Shown: positions 9,725 to 18,243, counted from the first letter of the stretch. The stretch: 64,000 bases of DNA from CAYXDO01 sp964463485 (GCA_964463485.1 CAYXDO010000016.1:1-64000), one strand, 5' to 3'. Translations and numbers: made by a program. The notes: generated by a model not told the origin, from the letters alone.

Positions 9725-10772
9725 AAACCCGCTCGCCATTCTGGAACCCGACCGGACAGCCGCCGACCTTTGTGTCCTGGGTATCAGACTCGGGAGTGCA
9801 AGCGGTGAGGTGCCGGAAGAGCTCCTTGTCGGTCACAAGCCCGACCGTTTGACGGAGCTCGTTCGCTCGACGCTGACCCTTGCGCTCACGCGCGAAGGGC
9901 GACAGGTTGCCGTGGTTCTCACGATCGAGGATGGTCGTGTTCAACGGATTCGCGTACGCGGGACTTTGTTCGAAGAGCTGCACGTCCACCACGCCGATGC
10001 TCTCCTGGAGCGACTCGGTCCGACAGACTACTTCGACCTGAGTCACGGCGTCCGCTCGTGGCAGTGGCCTCAGCGGAGCCTGACCGCAGAATGGGATGGC
10101 ACTGGGCAACTCTCCTTCGTGCTCGGCACCGTTGCCGTCGAGAAAACGTCACGGTCGGCGGTTGACGTCCTGCGGGCTGCCTTGGATTGGAATCTTCACT
10201 ATCCCGGCCGAAGCCCCTTCGAGCCACCTCATGCCTCTCGAGTCTCGGCCATCGAGGCTGCGCGGCTGACCGCGCTCCTCTTGGCCTTTGGTTTGATCGA
10301 GTCAAGCGCGGACGCGAAGGCGGAGCGAAGTGAGGCTGAAGCCTTGAATCGCTTTTTCTCGGGTGATTTTCTCGAGGCTCGCCAGCCGGGGCAGATCGAG
10401 CAGCTATTCCGTCGGCTCACCGAGCTCGCCGAAACTTCGATCGAGTATCGCGCCGGGTTGTTCTGCAGTGCGCGGGTTCTGCGACATTGGCTTTGGCAGA
10501 AGCTCATCAACACTCGTCAGGCCCTCGAAATATCCCTGCAAGCCAATTCAGGCGTGCTCGAGTCAGGCTCGGGCTTTGCTTTGCTAGGTACCCAGTTTGC
10601 GGACCGCGTCGCGGAAAGGGTTAAGGACCCGACTGCATTCCTCGATCGAATACTCGGACTCTGCATCGACCCCACGGATCGTCGCGTTCCGATGGGCGTG
10701 CTCGTGCGAGAGTTTGGCTTTCCGGAGGACGACTACGAGGCGATTCGAATGCGAGAGCTCTACGGGGACTGA
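9708..10772 (+). CDS. Unrecognised 354-aa protein in accessory block
   Basis: Starts at GTG 9708 (next bases ATCGACCTT); there is no better start in frame. The N-terminal half is strand-like (LTEGRQVAVVLTIEDGRVQRIRV style, ending in SFVLGTVAVE). The C-terminal half is helical, with an RLTELAETSIEYRAGLF segment, and ends REFGFPEDDYEAIRMRELYGD. No signal peptide or membrane segment, so cytoplasmic. I do not recognise the family. Codon use looks less GC-extreme than the neighbours (more T-ending and A-rich codons), which agrees with acquired DNA. It stands alone between the truncated lipoprotein copy and toxin-antitoxin relics. Confidence 0.7.
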   Translation: MIDLFENPLAILEPDRTAADLCVLGIRLGSASGEVPEELLVGHKPDRLTELVRSTLTLALTREGRQVAVVLTIEDGRVQRIRVRGTLFEELHVHHADALLERLGPTDYFDLSHGVRSWQWPQRSLTAEWDGTGQLSFVLGTVAVEKTSRSAVDVLRAALDWNLHYPGRSPFEPPHASRVSAIEAARLTALLLAFGLIESSADAKAERSEAEALNRFFSGDFLEARQPGQIEQLFRRLTELAETSIEYRAGLFCSARVLRHWLWQKLINTRQALEISLQANSGVLESGSGFALLGTQFADRVAERVKDPTAFLDRILGLCIDPTDRRVPMGVLVREFGFPEDDYEAIRMRELYGD

Positions 10773-10822
10773 GATGAATCCGAACAGGTCGCAGACGAAA
10801 CGCCCCCGCAACGGCCGAGCAG

Positions 10823-10990
10823 CGGGCAAAAATCCCTGTCGTCGCGAAAGGAGTCCCCGTCCGAGTCCTCAGTCCAGCGCCGAGTCCGTCACGAACCCTA
10901 ACGCCCGCGAGACGTCTCCGCCCAGTCAGGCAGTGAGTCGTCGTCATCCACCTCGTTCGGGATCGAGTCTCCGTCGGCGTCACCACAGCG
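10823..10990 (-). pseudogene. Thrombospondin type-3 repeat relic
   Basis: On the minus strand one frame reads RCGDADGDSIPNEVDDDD, then two in-frame stops (TAG, TGA), then EDSDGDSFRDDRDFCP. These are two calcium-binding thrombospondin type-3 units of the D-x-DGD-x-x-x-D-x-D-x-CP kind, common in secreted myxobacterial proteins. With the stops and no start or signal peptide, this is a gene fragment. Its upstream edge at about 10990 abuts the antitoxin relic on the other strand. Confidence 0.6.
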
Positions 10991-11093
10991 CGAGGAGCAG
11001 CGCGGGAAGAAGGGCTTCGGCGCACTCCTCGGCAAGTGGCCGGGCGACGAGACCGACGAACAGGTAAAGGTGGCGCTCGAGGCTCTCTCGTGA
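10983..11093 (+). pseudogene. Antitoxin 3' fragment, 5' end lost
   Basis: The frame ending in TGA 11091-11093 reads GKKGFGALLGKWPGDETDEQ then VKVALEALS. The segment LGKWPGDETDE is typical of the tail of small Phd/AbrB-type antitoxins paired with PIN toxins. No start codon or DNA-binding domain precedes it; the sequence switches to the thrombospondin-3 relic at about 10985. Its stop overlaps the toxin GTG as GTGA, so the original pair was translationally coupled. Confidence 0.65.
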
Positions 11094-11437
11094 GCAACGC
11101 GCCGCGGGGTTGGCTGCTCGACACCGGCATCCTGGTCCACCTCGGCCGCGAGTCCCCGCTTGGTCGTCACCTGATCGACTTCCATCACCTTCGAGCGCGC
11201 GCCGATGTCCCGTTCATCTCGTGCGTGAGCATCGGCGAGATCATGTCGCTGGAGCGGAAGTTCGGGTGGGGTCCCGACAAGATCAGCCGGATGAAGGAGA
11301 TCCTCGGCGAGCTGGTCATCGTCGACATCAACTCGGAGCCGCACACCAGGATGAACGCCCATCGCTCCGTCACCAACGAGTCATGGGTCCGTCAAAGACG
11401 GCGTCGCCGATGCGATGCTGTCGAAGCCACGGCTTGA
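11090..11437 (+). pseudogene. Truncated PIN-domain (VapC-like) toxin
   Basis: GTG at 11090 begins VSNAPRGWLLDTGILVHLGR: the first PIN acidic residue is in LLDTGIL, and the second is likely the Glu of CVSIGEIMSLER. After VDINSEPHTRMNAHRSVTNE the expected end of the domain with the remaining catalytic acids is missing; the frame runs into Arg-rich sequence antisense to the PcfJ-like gene, whose stop is at 11370. The toxin is thus broken near 11380 and probably inactive as an RNase. Confidence 0.75.
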
Positions 11438-13862
11438 TGGCCTTTGCTTCTTTGCGCGTCGGGGGGCTCCCGCGGTCGTGGCCTTGGCCGAGTAGCTGAG
11501 TCAAGCGCCACCTCCCTTCGTGCTGATACAAGATGAGCAGTCTGTATCCGGGGTAAGTCATTCGGTACACGTAACTGAGTCCAGCAACCACGCTGCCTCC
11601 TTGCACCTGCGCCCACCTGATTTGGCCGGCCTCCGCGGCCGAAACGAGGGCGGAGAAGCTCGAGAGAGGCTCGATGTTGCCGTCACCGGGGAAGGGAGGC
11701 GGCGGAAAGTCGAGCGACGAAGCGTCCAAAAGGCGGGGACTCGCGCGCGCCAGATCTACCTCCAGACGATCGATCCAACGCTCGAGGTCGCGCAGAGTGC
11801 GAAGGACTGGGAGCGACGCATTGGGCTCGGCGATCGTGGCGTCGCGGATGGCTTCGAGGATTCGGCCTGCCACCGGCGGCCCCGAGTCTTCGATGAGTGC
11901 GACATCGTCGAGAAAAGCCGGATCGACCAGGCGGGAAATGGTCTCGTTCGAGAGGATCTCGAGCACGTCGTCGTTGATACGTGGGACTCGATCGAGGAGG
12001 AGCTGCAGGCGACCTTCGGTTTTGGCGAGCTCGTCCAGTCGGCGTAAGTTGGCGAGGCTGACCGACGGGGGGACGAGCCGTTGGAACAGGCGAGAGGCCT
12101 TGGGAGAGAATCCGAGCAGCGCCGCGAGCTCGTGCGGAGGGAGCTCGAGCAGCGCTCGGACGTCGCCGGATGGCGCGGTGGAAGCGGGAAGGTGGGCTCG
12201 ACAGGCGAGAGCGAAACCAAGGGCGGGATTCGCAGCGAGGAGAGAAAGCGCGTTGGGCGCTTCGTGGACGAGCCGCAGCACGGGCCAGGCGAGTTCGCGG
12301 AACGGAACGACCGGTCGCCGAATACGTTCTGGGATCGACTCGAGCAACTGGAGACATGCTTCGGCTCGACGCGGGTCGGCGCCGTCGGCGACCTCTTTGA
12401 TCGAAGTGAGTCCCAAGCGCAGGCTCGTCGCGTGCGCTCGTCCGTCCACGTGAACGGAGATCTCGGGATCGGGCCACGCGCGGAGCGAGAGATTTCGGGT
12501 CCGATCGAAGATCCAGAGTCGCCCCGCTTCGAACCGTAAGTCCTTCCGCAAGAGCATCTCGTCCGAGCTCAGTCGTTCGGGCCTCGGCGCTGACCGTCGG
12601 GCCTTCGAGTGTGCGACCGGCGACGGCAGCCGCGTCTCGGTGGCTATCGAGCCCTCGTTGGGCGAAGGGACCGGCACTCGACGCTGTGCGTGGTCTTTGA
12701 GCCACCGCTCGATGACTCGCCGAGTTGCGGGAGACTCGGGCAAGAGATTACGGCGACGTCTGAGTTGATCGACCCGCCAAACGCCACCAAGCCCGGCGAT
12801 CGAGAGCGTGCAGCGTTCGGGTTCGAGTACTCGATAGACATACAGTCGGCCGGTGCGAACAAACACGGCATAGTCACCGGCGCAATTCTCCTGGGCGATG
12901 CCTTCGTCGATGAGATCCTCGAGATCGTCGAGCGGTTCGATGTGGTCGGCGCCAGGCACCGGGGGTGGTGGAAAGGCCAACCGCGGGTCATTCCTCGACC
13001 GCAGGGCCTCCTCCTTTTTGGCGACGAGGCCGGCCTCGGAGGCAAGTCCAACCAAGTCGTCGAGCGAAGTGAGCACCGGAAAGGTCCCGCCGCGCCTCGA
13101 AGCGACCAGCTCCTGGTACTCATGTCGAACACGGCGAATCCGATCCGCGACATGAGTGCCCGAGGACCGAATCTCCGAGAGTTGGTCGAGCAGTCGCGGA
13201 GTGACGAGAGGCTCGAGCTCGGCGTCGGAGATTATTTCTAAAACCTCCGCGTTGATTCGGTAGGTGTGGGTCAGCTTCTTCTGAACGCGAGGTTCTGGCG
13301 AAGCCAGGAGCGTTCGGAGCCGCAGGATTCCGCGCAAGTGAGTTGCTTCGGGAGTGAGTCGCGCCAGGGCGCGCACGGATCCCTCGTTGGGCGGGAACTC
13401 CAGCCAGGCAGCCGCCTTCTTGCGCTTCATGGACAAGAGCTCCGAGGCGGAGAGCCAGGACGCTCCTTCGAGGCGCGTCTTGAGGTCGGCGCGGCAGGCG
13501 ATCGCGAAGGCCAGAGCGAGGTTGGTCGACACGAGGTCGACCGCCGAGGGCTCCTCCCAAACCAATCGGAGCAAGCGCCACGTGTGCTCCGGGAGTCGCT
13601 CCAACGTGGCACGCACGGTCTCCGGGATAGGGGCCAGCAGGCGAGCGCAGGGTCCGGCGACCTCCTCGTCGCCGCCGTGCGCAAGCTCTTCGATTTCAGA
13701 GAGACCAAGCCTCAAGTGGCAAGGCAGCGAGCAGCGGTCGAGGTCGGGGCCGGTCCAGATGCCGGGGTCGGGCCAAGCACGCAGCGCGAGCACGCGGGTA
13801 GGCTCGAAGACGAGGAGGCGGTCGTCGCGGACCTCGAGTCTCTTTCCGTCGAGGAATCTCAT
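11370..13862 (-). CDS. Tandem PcfJ-like domain protein
   Basis: 830 aa made of two homologous halves (about 1-415 and 430-830). Both start with a segment like RxLxVFxxxRxLALRAWPDPE, both carry a stretch near FPPPPxPGxxxIEPL, and both end in a YVYR...RW..L..WL region that resembles the PcfJ-like domain. Half 1 keeps the family's Asn-Cys core (AQENCAGDYA); half 2 has lost it (IRWAQVQGGSVVAG). PcfJ was first named on a conjugative plasmid, but its biochemical role is not known. No membrane segment or signal. The ATG at 13862 is used. It is inside an accessory block flanked by direct repeats and its 3' end overlaps the broken toxin, suggesting one inserted beside the other. Confidence 0.8.
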   Translation of the reverse strand: MRFLDGKRLEVRDDRLLVFEPTRVLALRAWPDPGIWTGPDLDRCSLPCHLRLGLSEIEELAHGGDEEVAGPCARLLAPIPETVRATLERLPEHTWRLLRLVWEEPSAVDLVSTNLALAFAIACRADLKTRLEGASWLSASELLSMKRKKAAAWLEFPPNEGSVRALARLTPEATHLRGILRLRTLLASPEPRVQKKLTHTYRINAEVLEIISDAELEPLVTPRLLDQLSEIRSSGTHVADRIRRVRHEYQELVASRRGGTFPVLTSLDDLVGLASEAGLVAKKEEALRSRNDPRLAFPPPPVPGADHIEPLDDLEDLIDEGIAQENCAGDYAVFVRTGRLYVYRVLEPERCTLSIAGLGGVWRVDQLRRRRNLLPESPATRRVIERWLKDHAQRRVPVPSPNEGSIATETRLPSPVAHSKARRSAPRPERLSSDEMLLRKDLRFEAGRLWIFDRTRNLSLRAWPDPEISVHVDGRAHATSLRLGLTSIKEVADGADPRRAEACLQLLESIPERIRRPVVPFRELAWPVLRLVHEAPNALSLLAANPALGFALACRAHLPASTAPSGDVRALLELPPHELAALLGFSPKASRLFQRLVPPSVSLANLRRLDELAKTEGRLQLLLDRVPRINDDVLEILSNETISRLVDPAFLDDVALIEDSGPPVAGRILEAIRDATIAEPNASLPVLRTLRDLERWIDRLEVDLARASPRLLDASSLDFPPPPFPGDGNIEPLSSFSALVSAAEAGQIRWAQVQGGSVVAGLSYVYRMTYPGYRLLILYQHEGRWRLTQLLGQGHDRGSPPTRKEAKAIKPWLRQHRIGDAVFDGPMTRW

Positions 13863-13970
13863 TGCGAGCTGAGCCGCCCGGGATGGCGCTCACGCTTCGA
13901 GCAACTCCACCGCATCCGAATCTCCGTGTCACATACCGCCGGTGCCACCGCCGCCGCGACCTGCACCGCG

Positions 13971-14408
13971 GCACAAAGCTCGGGTTCGACTCATGGGGCG
14001 CGCAAGGTACCAGACGACCGGAACGGCGACGAGACTCTCGACGACACAATCGATCGGAGGCTTGACCTAGTGCCAAGGGCCAATCACAAGGGAGCGATGG
14101 CGCGCTGCGCCTTGATTGCCCTTACGTTGGTTTGCGGCTGCCGCGTGGACTCGGACGCGCCTGGACCGATCGTGGAAGCCGTCGACCCGGAGGCCTCGTG
14201 TTCCACTGCCTCGGTCTTTCCGCGGCTCCTCCCCCTCGTGCGGTCGGGCCGGCTCGCTCCGTTGCGGCAAGTGATCGGCAAGTGATCGAAACCCGCCTGC
14301 TCCCGATCGACTCCAACCCCCGGCCCGATCCGTCCCTGCGCAGCTTGCTCGGCGCGGGTGTCACCCTCGTCCGAGCTCTCGGTCTCGAGCAGGTGCTGGA
14401 TTCCGCGG
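13971..14408. repeat. Junction repeat, copy 2
   Basis: 13971-14161 is identical to 9311-9501. From about 14046 to 14408 it also matches 15707-16055 with scattered differences, a 3-bp codon (the CGC of CGCRVDS) and an 11-bp tandem duplication. The M16 gene start is present here only as a stub. Between 13863 and 13970 I see no gene apart from a short piece also found near 15236. Confidence 0.93.
14097..14408 (+). pseudogene. Truncated, frameshifted copy 2 of the lipoprotein gene
   Basis: ATG 14097 begins MARCALIALTLVCGCRVDS and follows the intact protein as far as SGRLAPLRQVIGK, where an 11-bp tandem duplication (GCAAGTGATCG twice, near 14267-14288) shifts the frame to a stop at 14283. The rest of the homology continues in another frame (TRLLPIDSNPRPDPSLRSLL) to about 14408, where it ends abruptly. 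It is a dead copy with promoter and ribosome site retained. Confidence 0.9.
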
Positions 14409-14461
14409 TGGCGCAACGGCCTCGAAGCCCAGCGTCGCTTTGCGCGTCATCGACGTCGCTC

Positions 14462-14854
14462 TCAGCGAAGCTCCCTGTCGAGAGAAGTGAATCCGACCTC
14501 AGCGTGCAACTGCACGTCAAAAGTCGCGACGACGCGAGCCCCTGCGGCTTGGGCTTGGGCTCGAATGAGATAGTCTGCAAAGTCACCGCGTCCGGACTTC
14601 CATGCTCCAAGCGCCTCGCGCACGATGACCGGCTCAGAAAAGACGACGACCTCAGCCTCACTCATTGTTTCTATGAACGTGACGACGGCCTCTTTGGGGA
14701 TCTTGAACCGGCGAAGCCACACCCACACGCCCTCGACGAGCGTCGTGGGAGTCACGAGAAGTTCCTCGCCTCGATCACGAGCCCTGAGCCTTTGGTCCTC
14801 GTCGTCGTCCATCACGAGCAAGCGAACGAGCACGTTCGTGTCGAGCGCGATCAT
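14462..14854 (-). CDS. VapC-type PIN-domain ribonuclease toxin
   Basis: 130 aa, apparently complete. PIN acids: Asp5 in MIALDTNVLVR, the Glu of TTLVEGVWVW, the Asp of GDFADYLIRA and the Asp of VVATFDVQL. Such toxins cleave RNA (tRNA, rRNA or mRNA) and need Mg2+. The start overlaps the antitoxin's stop by 4 bp (14851-14854), the usual coupled order antitoxin then toxin. It lies in an insert between junction repeat copies 2 and 3, and is the only intact PIN toxin in the window. Confidence 0.92.
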   Translation of the reverse strand: MIALDTNVLVRLLVMDDDEDQRLRARDRGEELLVTPTTLVEGVWVWLRRFKIPKEAVVTFIETMSEAEVVVFSEPVIVREALGAWKSGRGDFADYLIRAQAQAAGARVVATFDVQLHAEVGFTSLDRELR

Positions 14855-15114
14855 TTCTTCGAAGGGGCTTGGATCTCTGGCGCCACAGCAGCCGCAATGG
14901 CCTCATCCATTTCTTGAACGGAGGTGGTTCCAGCGACTCGACGCCGCAACGCCAGCAACCCTTCGACGGTCACTCGGCGAGGCCGGAGCTCAATCGAGCC
15001 ATCGCTACGCGCGGTGACGTCGAAGCGTTCGCCGCCGGACAAGTGGAGCGCTTGCCGAATGTCCGCCGGCAAACGCACTTGGCCTTCCCGGTCCATCACG
15101 ACGGTTGAACTCAT
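14851..15114 (-). CDS. AbrB/SpoVT-type antitoxin
   Basis: 87 aa beginning MSSTVVMDREGQVRLPADIR, the swapped-hairpin AbrB DNA-binding fold (GQVRLPADIRQALHL). The C-terminal part (EEMDEAIAAAVAPE-like: SVQEMDEAIAAAVAPEIQ) probably wraps the toxin. Pairs of this kind repress their own promoter as a toxin-antitoxin complex. First gene of the coupled pair with the toxin at 14462. Confidence 0.9.
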   Translation of the reverse strand: MSSTVVMDREGQVRLPADIRQALHLSGGERFDVTARSDGSIELRPRRVTVEGLLALRRRVAGTTSVQEMDEAIAAAVAPEIQAPSKK

Positions 15115-15706
15115 TCTCGCCCCAGAGTAACCAAGCGCTCCGGATCAATCCACCTTTGGAAGAGGATCAAACGCCAGTCGGTTTGGGGGAGCCTCGAACG
15201 CCGATGGGTTCGCACGACGATCCAACCCGAAAGGAGCTGAGCCGCCCGGATGTCGCTCATGCCTTTCGAAAGGTCGTATGGAAGATCCCAACCGGGAGCT
15301 CGAACGAGTACTCACCGCCCGCGTTCGTGGCTGCTGTGGATTTGGCGGCAGGGTTGGTGTCGGAGGGAGCTCTGCCGAGATCGCAGAGAGCTCGTCGGAT
15401 TCCTCGAGGCTCGCTCTTCCAGTGATCGTGACGCTCACGGTGATCGTGACGCTCACGGGCGCGGAGGACGGTTGGAGCACGAAAGGAAGGGTGCTGGTCT
15501 CCGAGGGAGAGACTTCGATCCCCTAAGGACCGGCCTCTCGGTCCGAATCGATCGCCAGGCCCAAACCTCGAGCTGGACCGCCAAGGCCGGCCGGGCCAGA
15601 CTGAACACCGGCAGGCCCGTACCCGACTCGTCGTCGCGCTCGAGCTCGTTCGTACAACAGCGTCTTCTCGGGTTCGTGTCGCTCATGGGCGCGCGTCGCT
15701 GCCAAT
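15115..15706. other. Gene-free relic region
   Basis: No convincing gene. Near 15236-15265 is a piece resembling 13868-13900 (shared GCTGAGCCGCCCGG then ATG and CGCTCA). At 15423-15458 a unit beginning GTGATCGTGACGCTCAC is repeated twice with an 18-bp period. Near 15672 a sequence resembling the first bases of the M16 gene (CGGGTTCG..CATGGGCGCGC) suggests an older, decayed part of junction repeat copy 3. The rest looks like degraded DNA. Confidence 0.5.
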
Positions 15707-16055
15707 ACAATCGATCGGAGGCTTGACCTAGTGCCAAGGGCCAATCACAAGCGAGCGATGGCGCGCTGCGCCTTGATCGTCCTTACGTTGGTTTGCGGCT
15801 GCGTGGACTCGGACGCGCCTGGCCCGATCGTCGAAGCCGCCGACCCGGAGGCCTCGTGTTCCACCGCCTCGGTCTTTCCGCGGCTCCTCTCCCTCGTGCG
15901 GTCGGGCCGGCTCGCTCCGTTGCGTGAGGTGATCGAGTCTCGCCTGATGCCGACCGAGTCCAACCCTCGGCCCGATCCGTCCCTGCGCAGCTTGCTCGGC
16001 GCGGGTGTCACCCTCGTCCGAGCTCTCGGTCTCGAGCAGGTGCTGGATTCCGCGG
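15707..16055. repeat. Junction repeat, copy 3 (with the intact gene)
   Basis: From ACAATCGATCGGAGGCTTGA onward this matches copy 2 (14046-14408) and the right part of copy 1. It differs by several substitutions and lacks one codon in the signal region, as well as copy 2's 11-bp duplication. The ribosome site reads AAGCGAGCG here against AAGGGAGCG in copies 1 and 2. Copies 1 and 2 are therefore closer to each other than to this one. Confidence 0.9.
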
Positions 16056-16912
16056 AGGTCGCTCGGCGCACCGCCTTGATCGACAAGCTCCAGCCCCTCG
16101 CCGTGCCGATGTTGCGCTTCGTCTCGGGCGCGATCGACGGAGCGACGCACTACGAAGCGGCCGAGGCGACCGCCCGCTTCGTCGATCGCTGCGATCCGGA
16201 CCACCTCCTGAGCGCCGTCGTCGCCGTCTCGAGGCTCGAGAGCCGATCCCACCCCGGAAGACTATGGCTAGACGTCGTGATCGACGCGGGCACGGAGCTC
16301 CTCGAAGAGCCCATGTTGCGAAGCGCGATCGAGGCGTTTCAGAACGAAGGATCGAGCGGTCGTCCCGCCATCGTATCGCTCGTGGGTCAGACCATGACGT
16401 TCCTCGACGACGACGACTTCGATATCGAGCGCGTACGTGTTCTCTATCAGGACGCCGTCGTTCCCGCCGTCGACCCTCTTCTTGCCTCGCGCATCGGTGG
16501 GCTCATCGATCTCCTCGAGGAGGCGACGGATCCCGAGTCGGGTGTGTTCCTCTCGCTCAAAGGCGCATTTCGCTGTGGCAACCAACACCCCGAGGATCGC
16601 GACGCGATCGTAGAATTCTTGGTCGAGCTCGTGTTGTCCGAGACGCTCGATCTCGACGGGCTCTTGGCGGCGACGACCGCGCTCGTGAGCGACGATGAAG
16701 CGCGCGCGCTCTTCGACACGATCGCCCGCGTGATCGAATCGGTGAGGACCGATCCGAAATCGCGTGATCAGCTCCGCGGGATGCTCTTCGTGATGTTGTC
16801 TCGACCCGCCGTGGAAGACGTGACGCCGGTGGGCATCGACGTGCTCGAGAGCAGGGTCGCGGACGAGCTCATCGCGTCGCTCCCTGTCTTGCTCGAAGGG
16901 TGCTCCCCTTGA
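15758..16912 (+). CDS. Lipoprotein of unknown function, first gene of a porin/regulator cluster
   Basis: 384 aa. Starts MARCALIVLTLVCGC with a lipobox at LVCGC, so a lipid-anchored envelope protein. The body is acidic and mostly helical (segments like TRIVEATARFVDRCDP and DLLEEATDPESGVFLS), with no known domain that I recognise. The GTG at 15731 in frame would add nine residues before the signal and is unlikely. Its stop overlaps the porin start by 13 bp, so they form one operon. Two 5' fragments of this gene lie upstream at 9437 and 14097 as by-products of the junction duplications. Confidence 0.85.
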   Translation: MARCALIVLTLVCGCVDSDAPGPIVEAADPEASCSTASVFPRLLSLVRSGRLAPLREVIESRLMPTESNPRPDPSLRSLLGAGVTLVRALGLEQVLDSAEVARRTALIDKLQPLAVPMLRFVSGAIDGATHYEAAEATARFVDRCDPDHLLSAVVAVSRLESRSHPGRLWLDVVIDAGTELLEEPMLRSAIEAFQNEGSSGRPAIVSLVGQTMTFLDDDDFDIERVRVLYQDAVVPAVDPLLASRIGGLIDLLEEATDPESGVFLSLKGAFRCGNQHPEDRDAIVEFLVELVLSETLDLDGLLAATTALVSDDEARALFDTIARVIESVRTDPKSRDQLRGMLFVMLSRPAVEDVTPVGIDVLESRVADELIASLPVLLEGCSP

Positions 16913-18243
16913 GAGCCCTGGTCTGCTCGTCGCTGGTCTGCTTGTCGCTGTTGATGATCCCGTCGATGGCCGAGGCGAGCTTCTTCGAGCTGTACGGCTT
17001 CAATCCGCGCGGCTTGGGCATGGCGTCTGCGCAGTTGGCGCTCGCGAACGACTACACCGCGGTGTTCTACAATCCCGCCGGTCTCGCCACGACCACTTCC
17101 GTCGAAGGGTTCGGCGTGCTCGTGGCAGCGCCGAGCCTCGAGGTGTCTTTCGAACGCTCCGACACGAAGTGGGCCGCGCTCGAACCGCCCAGCGCGACCA
17201 ACCTGACGTTCGGCGCCTCGATTCCGGTGGGCACGAGCGCCGTGCCCGCGGCCTTTGGCGTGGGCTTCGGGTTGCCGACGACGTCGCTGCTCGCGGGGCG
17301 TGCGCTCGACTCCGAGATCCCACAGTGGGTCATGTATGAGGCGCTCCCGAACCGCATCGTGGCGCTGTTGGGCTTCGGGATTCGGCCGATCCCTTGGTTG
17401 TCCGTGGGAGCGAGCGTGCAGGTCCTCGCGGCGCTCGAGGGCTCACTGGACTTCGAGCTCGACGTGGTCGCCGGACGCTTCAGCGAGAAGACTGTGCGCT
17501 TCGACATCACGCCGCGGGCCGCGCCCGTAGTCGGTCTTCTCGTGGAGCCGCTCCCCGGCGCGAAACTGGGGCTCGTGTGGCGCGGCTCGCTTGCTACAGA
17601 CGTGAGCCTCCCGGTGTATCTCGACGTCACCTCGCTCGCCACGCTCTCGATCGCGACGTCGTTCATCGTGCAATACCAGCCTCATCGCGTGCTCCTCGGA
17701 GTCTCCTATCGCTTCGAACAGCTCGACCTCGTCGCAGACGTCGAAGCAGGCCTCGAGCTCTGGAGCGCCGCGCCCGATCCGTCCGTGGATTCCGTCCTCG
17801 ACGCGTCCGGGGAGCTGCTCGAGGGGACGGGCTTGGCTGACGCGCTCGACGCTCCTGCACCCGGCCAAGAACGCATCGTCAGCCTCGGCTATCGCAACGT
17901 CGTCGTTCCCAAGCTCGGCGTCGAGAAGCGCTTCGGAACCTCGGGCGTCTCTCTGCGGGCCGGCTATTCGATAAGGCCGAGCCCATCGCCGGTGCAGGCC
18001 ACCGGCACGAACTACGTCGATGGCACCGCGCACACCGTCGCCGCGGGCGCTTCCCTCGAGCTCTCTCGCGTGATCTCCGGGTTCGAAGCTCCCCTTACCC
18101 TCGACGCAGGCCTCGGGATCTCTGTGCTCCCGAGCCGTCGACACGACAAGATCGCCGCCGACGACCCCGTCGGGAGCTTCGAAGCGGGCGGCACGATCTT
18201 CAGCGCGGGCCTGTCGATTCGTTATGGTGTCGTCAACGGATGA
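16900..18243 (+). CDS. FadL/OmpP1-type outer-membrane transport protein
   Basis: 447 aa. A signal peptide runs to about MAEAS (residue 27), then FFELYGFNPRGLGMASAQLA and NDYTAVFYNPAGLATT, which match the start of the OmpP1/FadL/TodX family that moves long-chain fatty acids or other hydrophobic compounds across the outer membrane. The rest alternates strand-like segments and ends in SIRYGVVNG. The GTG start at 16900 overlaps the lipoprotein's end; a TTG at 16909 is also possible. The stop overlaps the next gene as ATGA, so regulator synthesis is coupled to this porin. Confidence 0.88.
   Translation: MLPLRALVCSSLVCLSLLMIPSMAEASFFELYGFNPRGLGMASAQLALANDYTAVFYNPAGLATTTSVEGFGVLVAAPSLEVSFERSDTKWAALEPPSATNLTFGASIPVGTSAVPAAFGVGFGLPTTSLLAGRALDSEIPQWVMYEALPNRIVALLGFGIRPIPWLSVGASVQVLAALEGSLDFELDVVAGRFSEKTVRFDITPRAAPVVGLLVEPLPGAKLGLVWRGSLATDVSLPVYLDVTSLATLSIATSFIVQYQPHRVLLGVSYRFEQLDLVADVEAGLELWSAAPDPSVDSVLDASGELLEGTGLADALDAPAPGQERIVSLGYRNVVVPKLGVEKRFGTSGVSLRAGYSIRPSPSPVQATGTNYVDGTAHTVAAGASLELSRVISGFEAPLTLDAGLGISVLPSRRHDKIAADDPVGSFEAGGTIFSAGLSIRYGVVNG

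Noticed and set aside
13266..14285. Long plus-strand frame over the PcfJ-like gene
   Set aside because: Antisense shadow that happens to run into the lipoprotein fragment at 14097.
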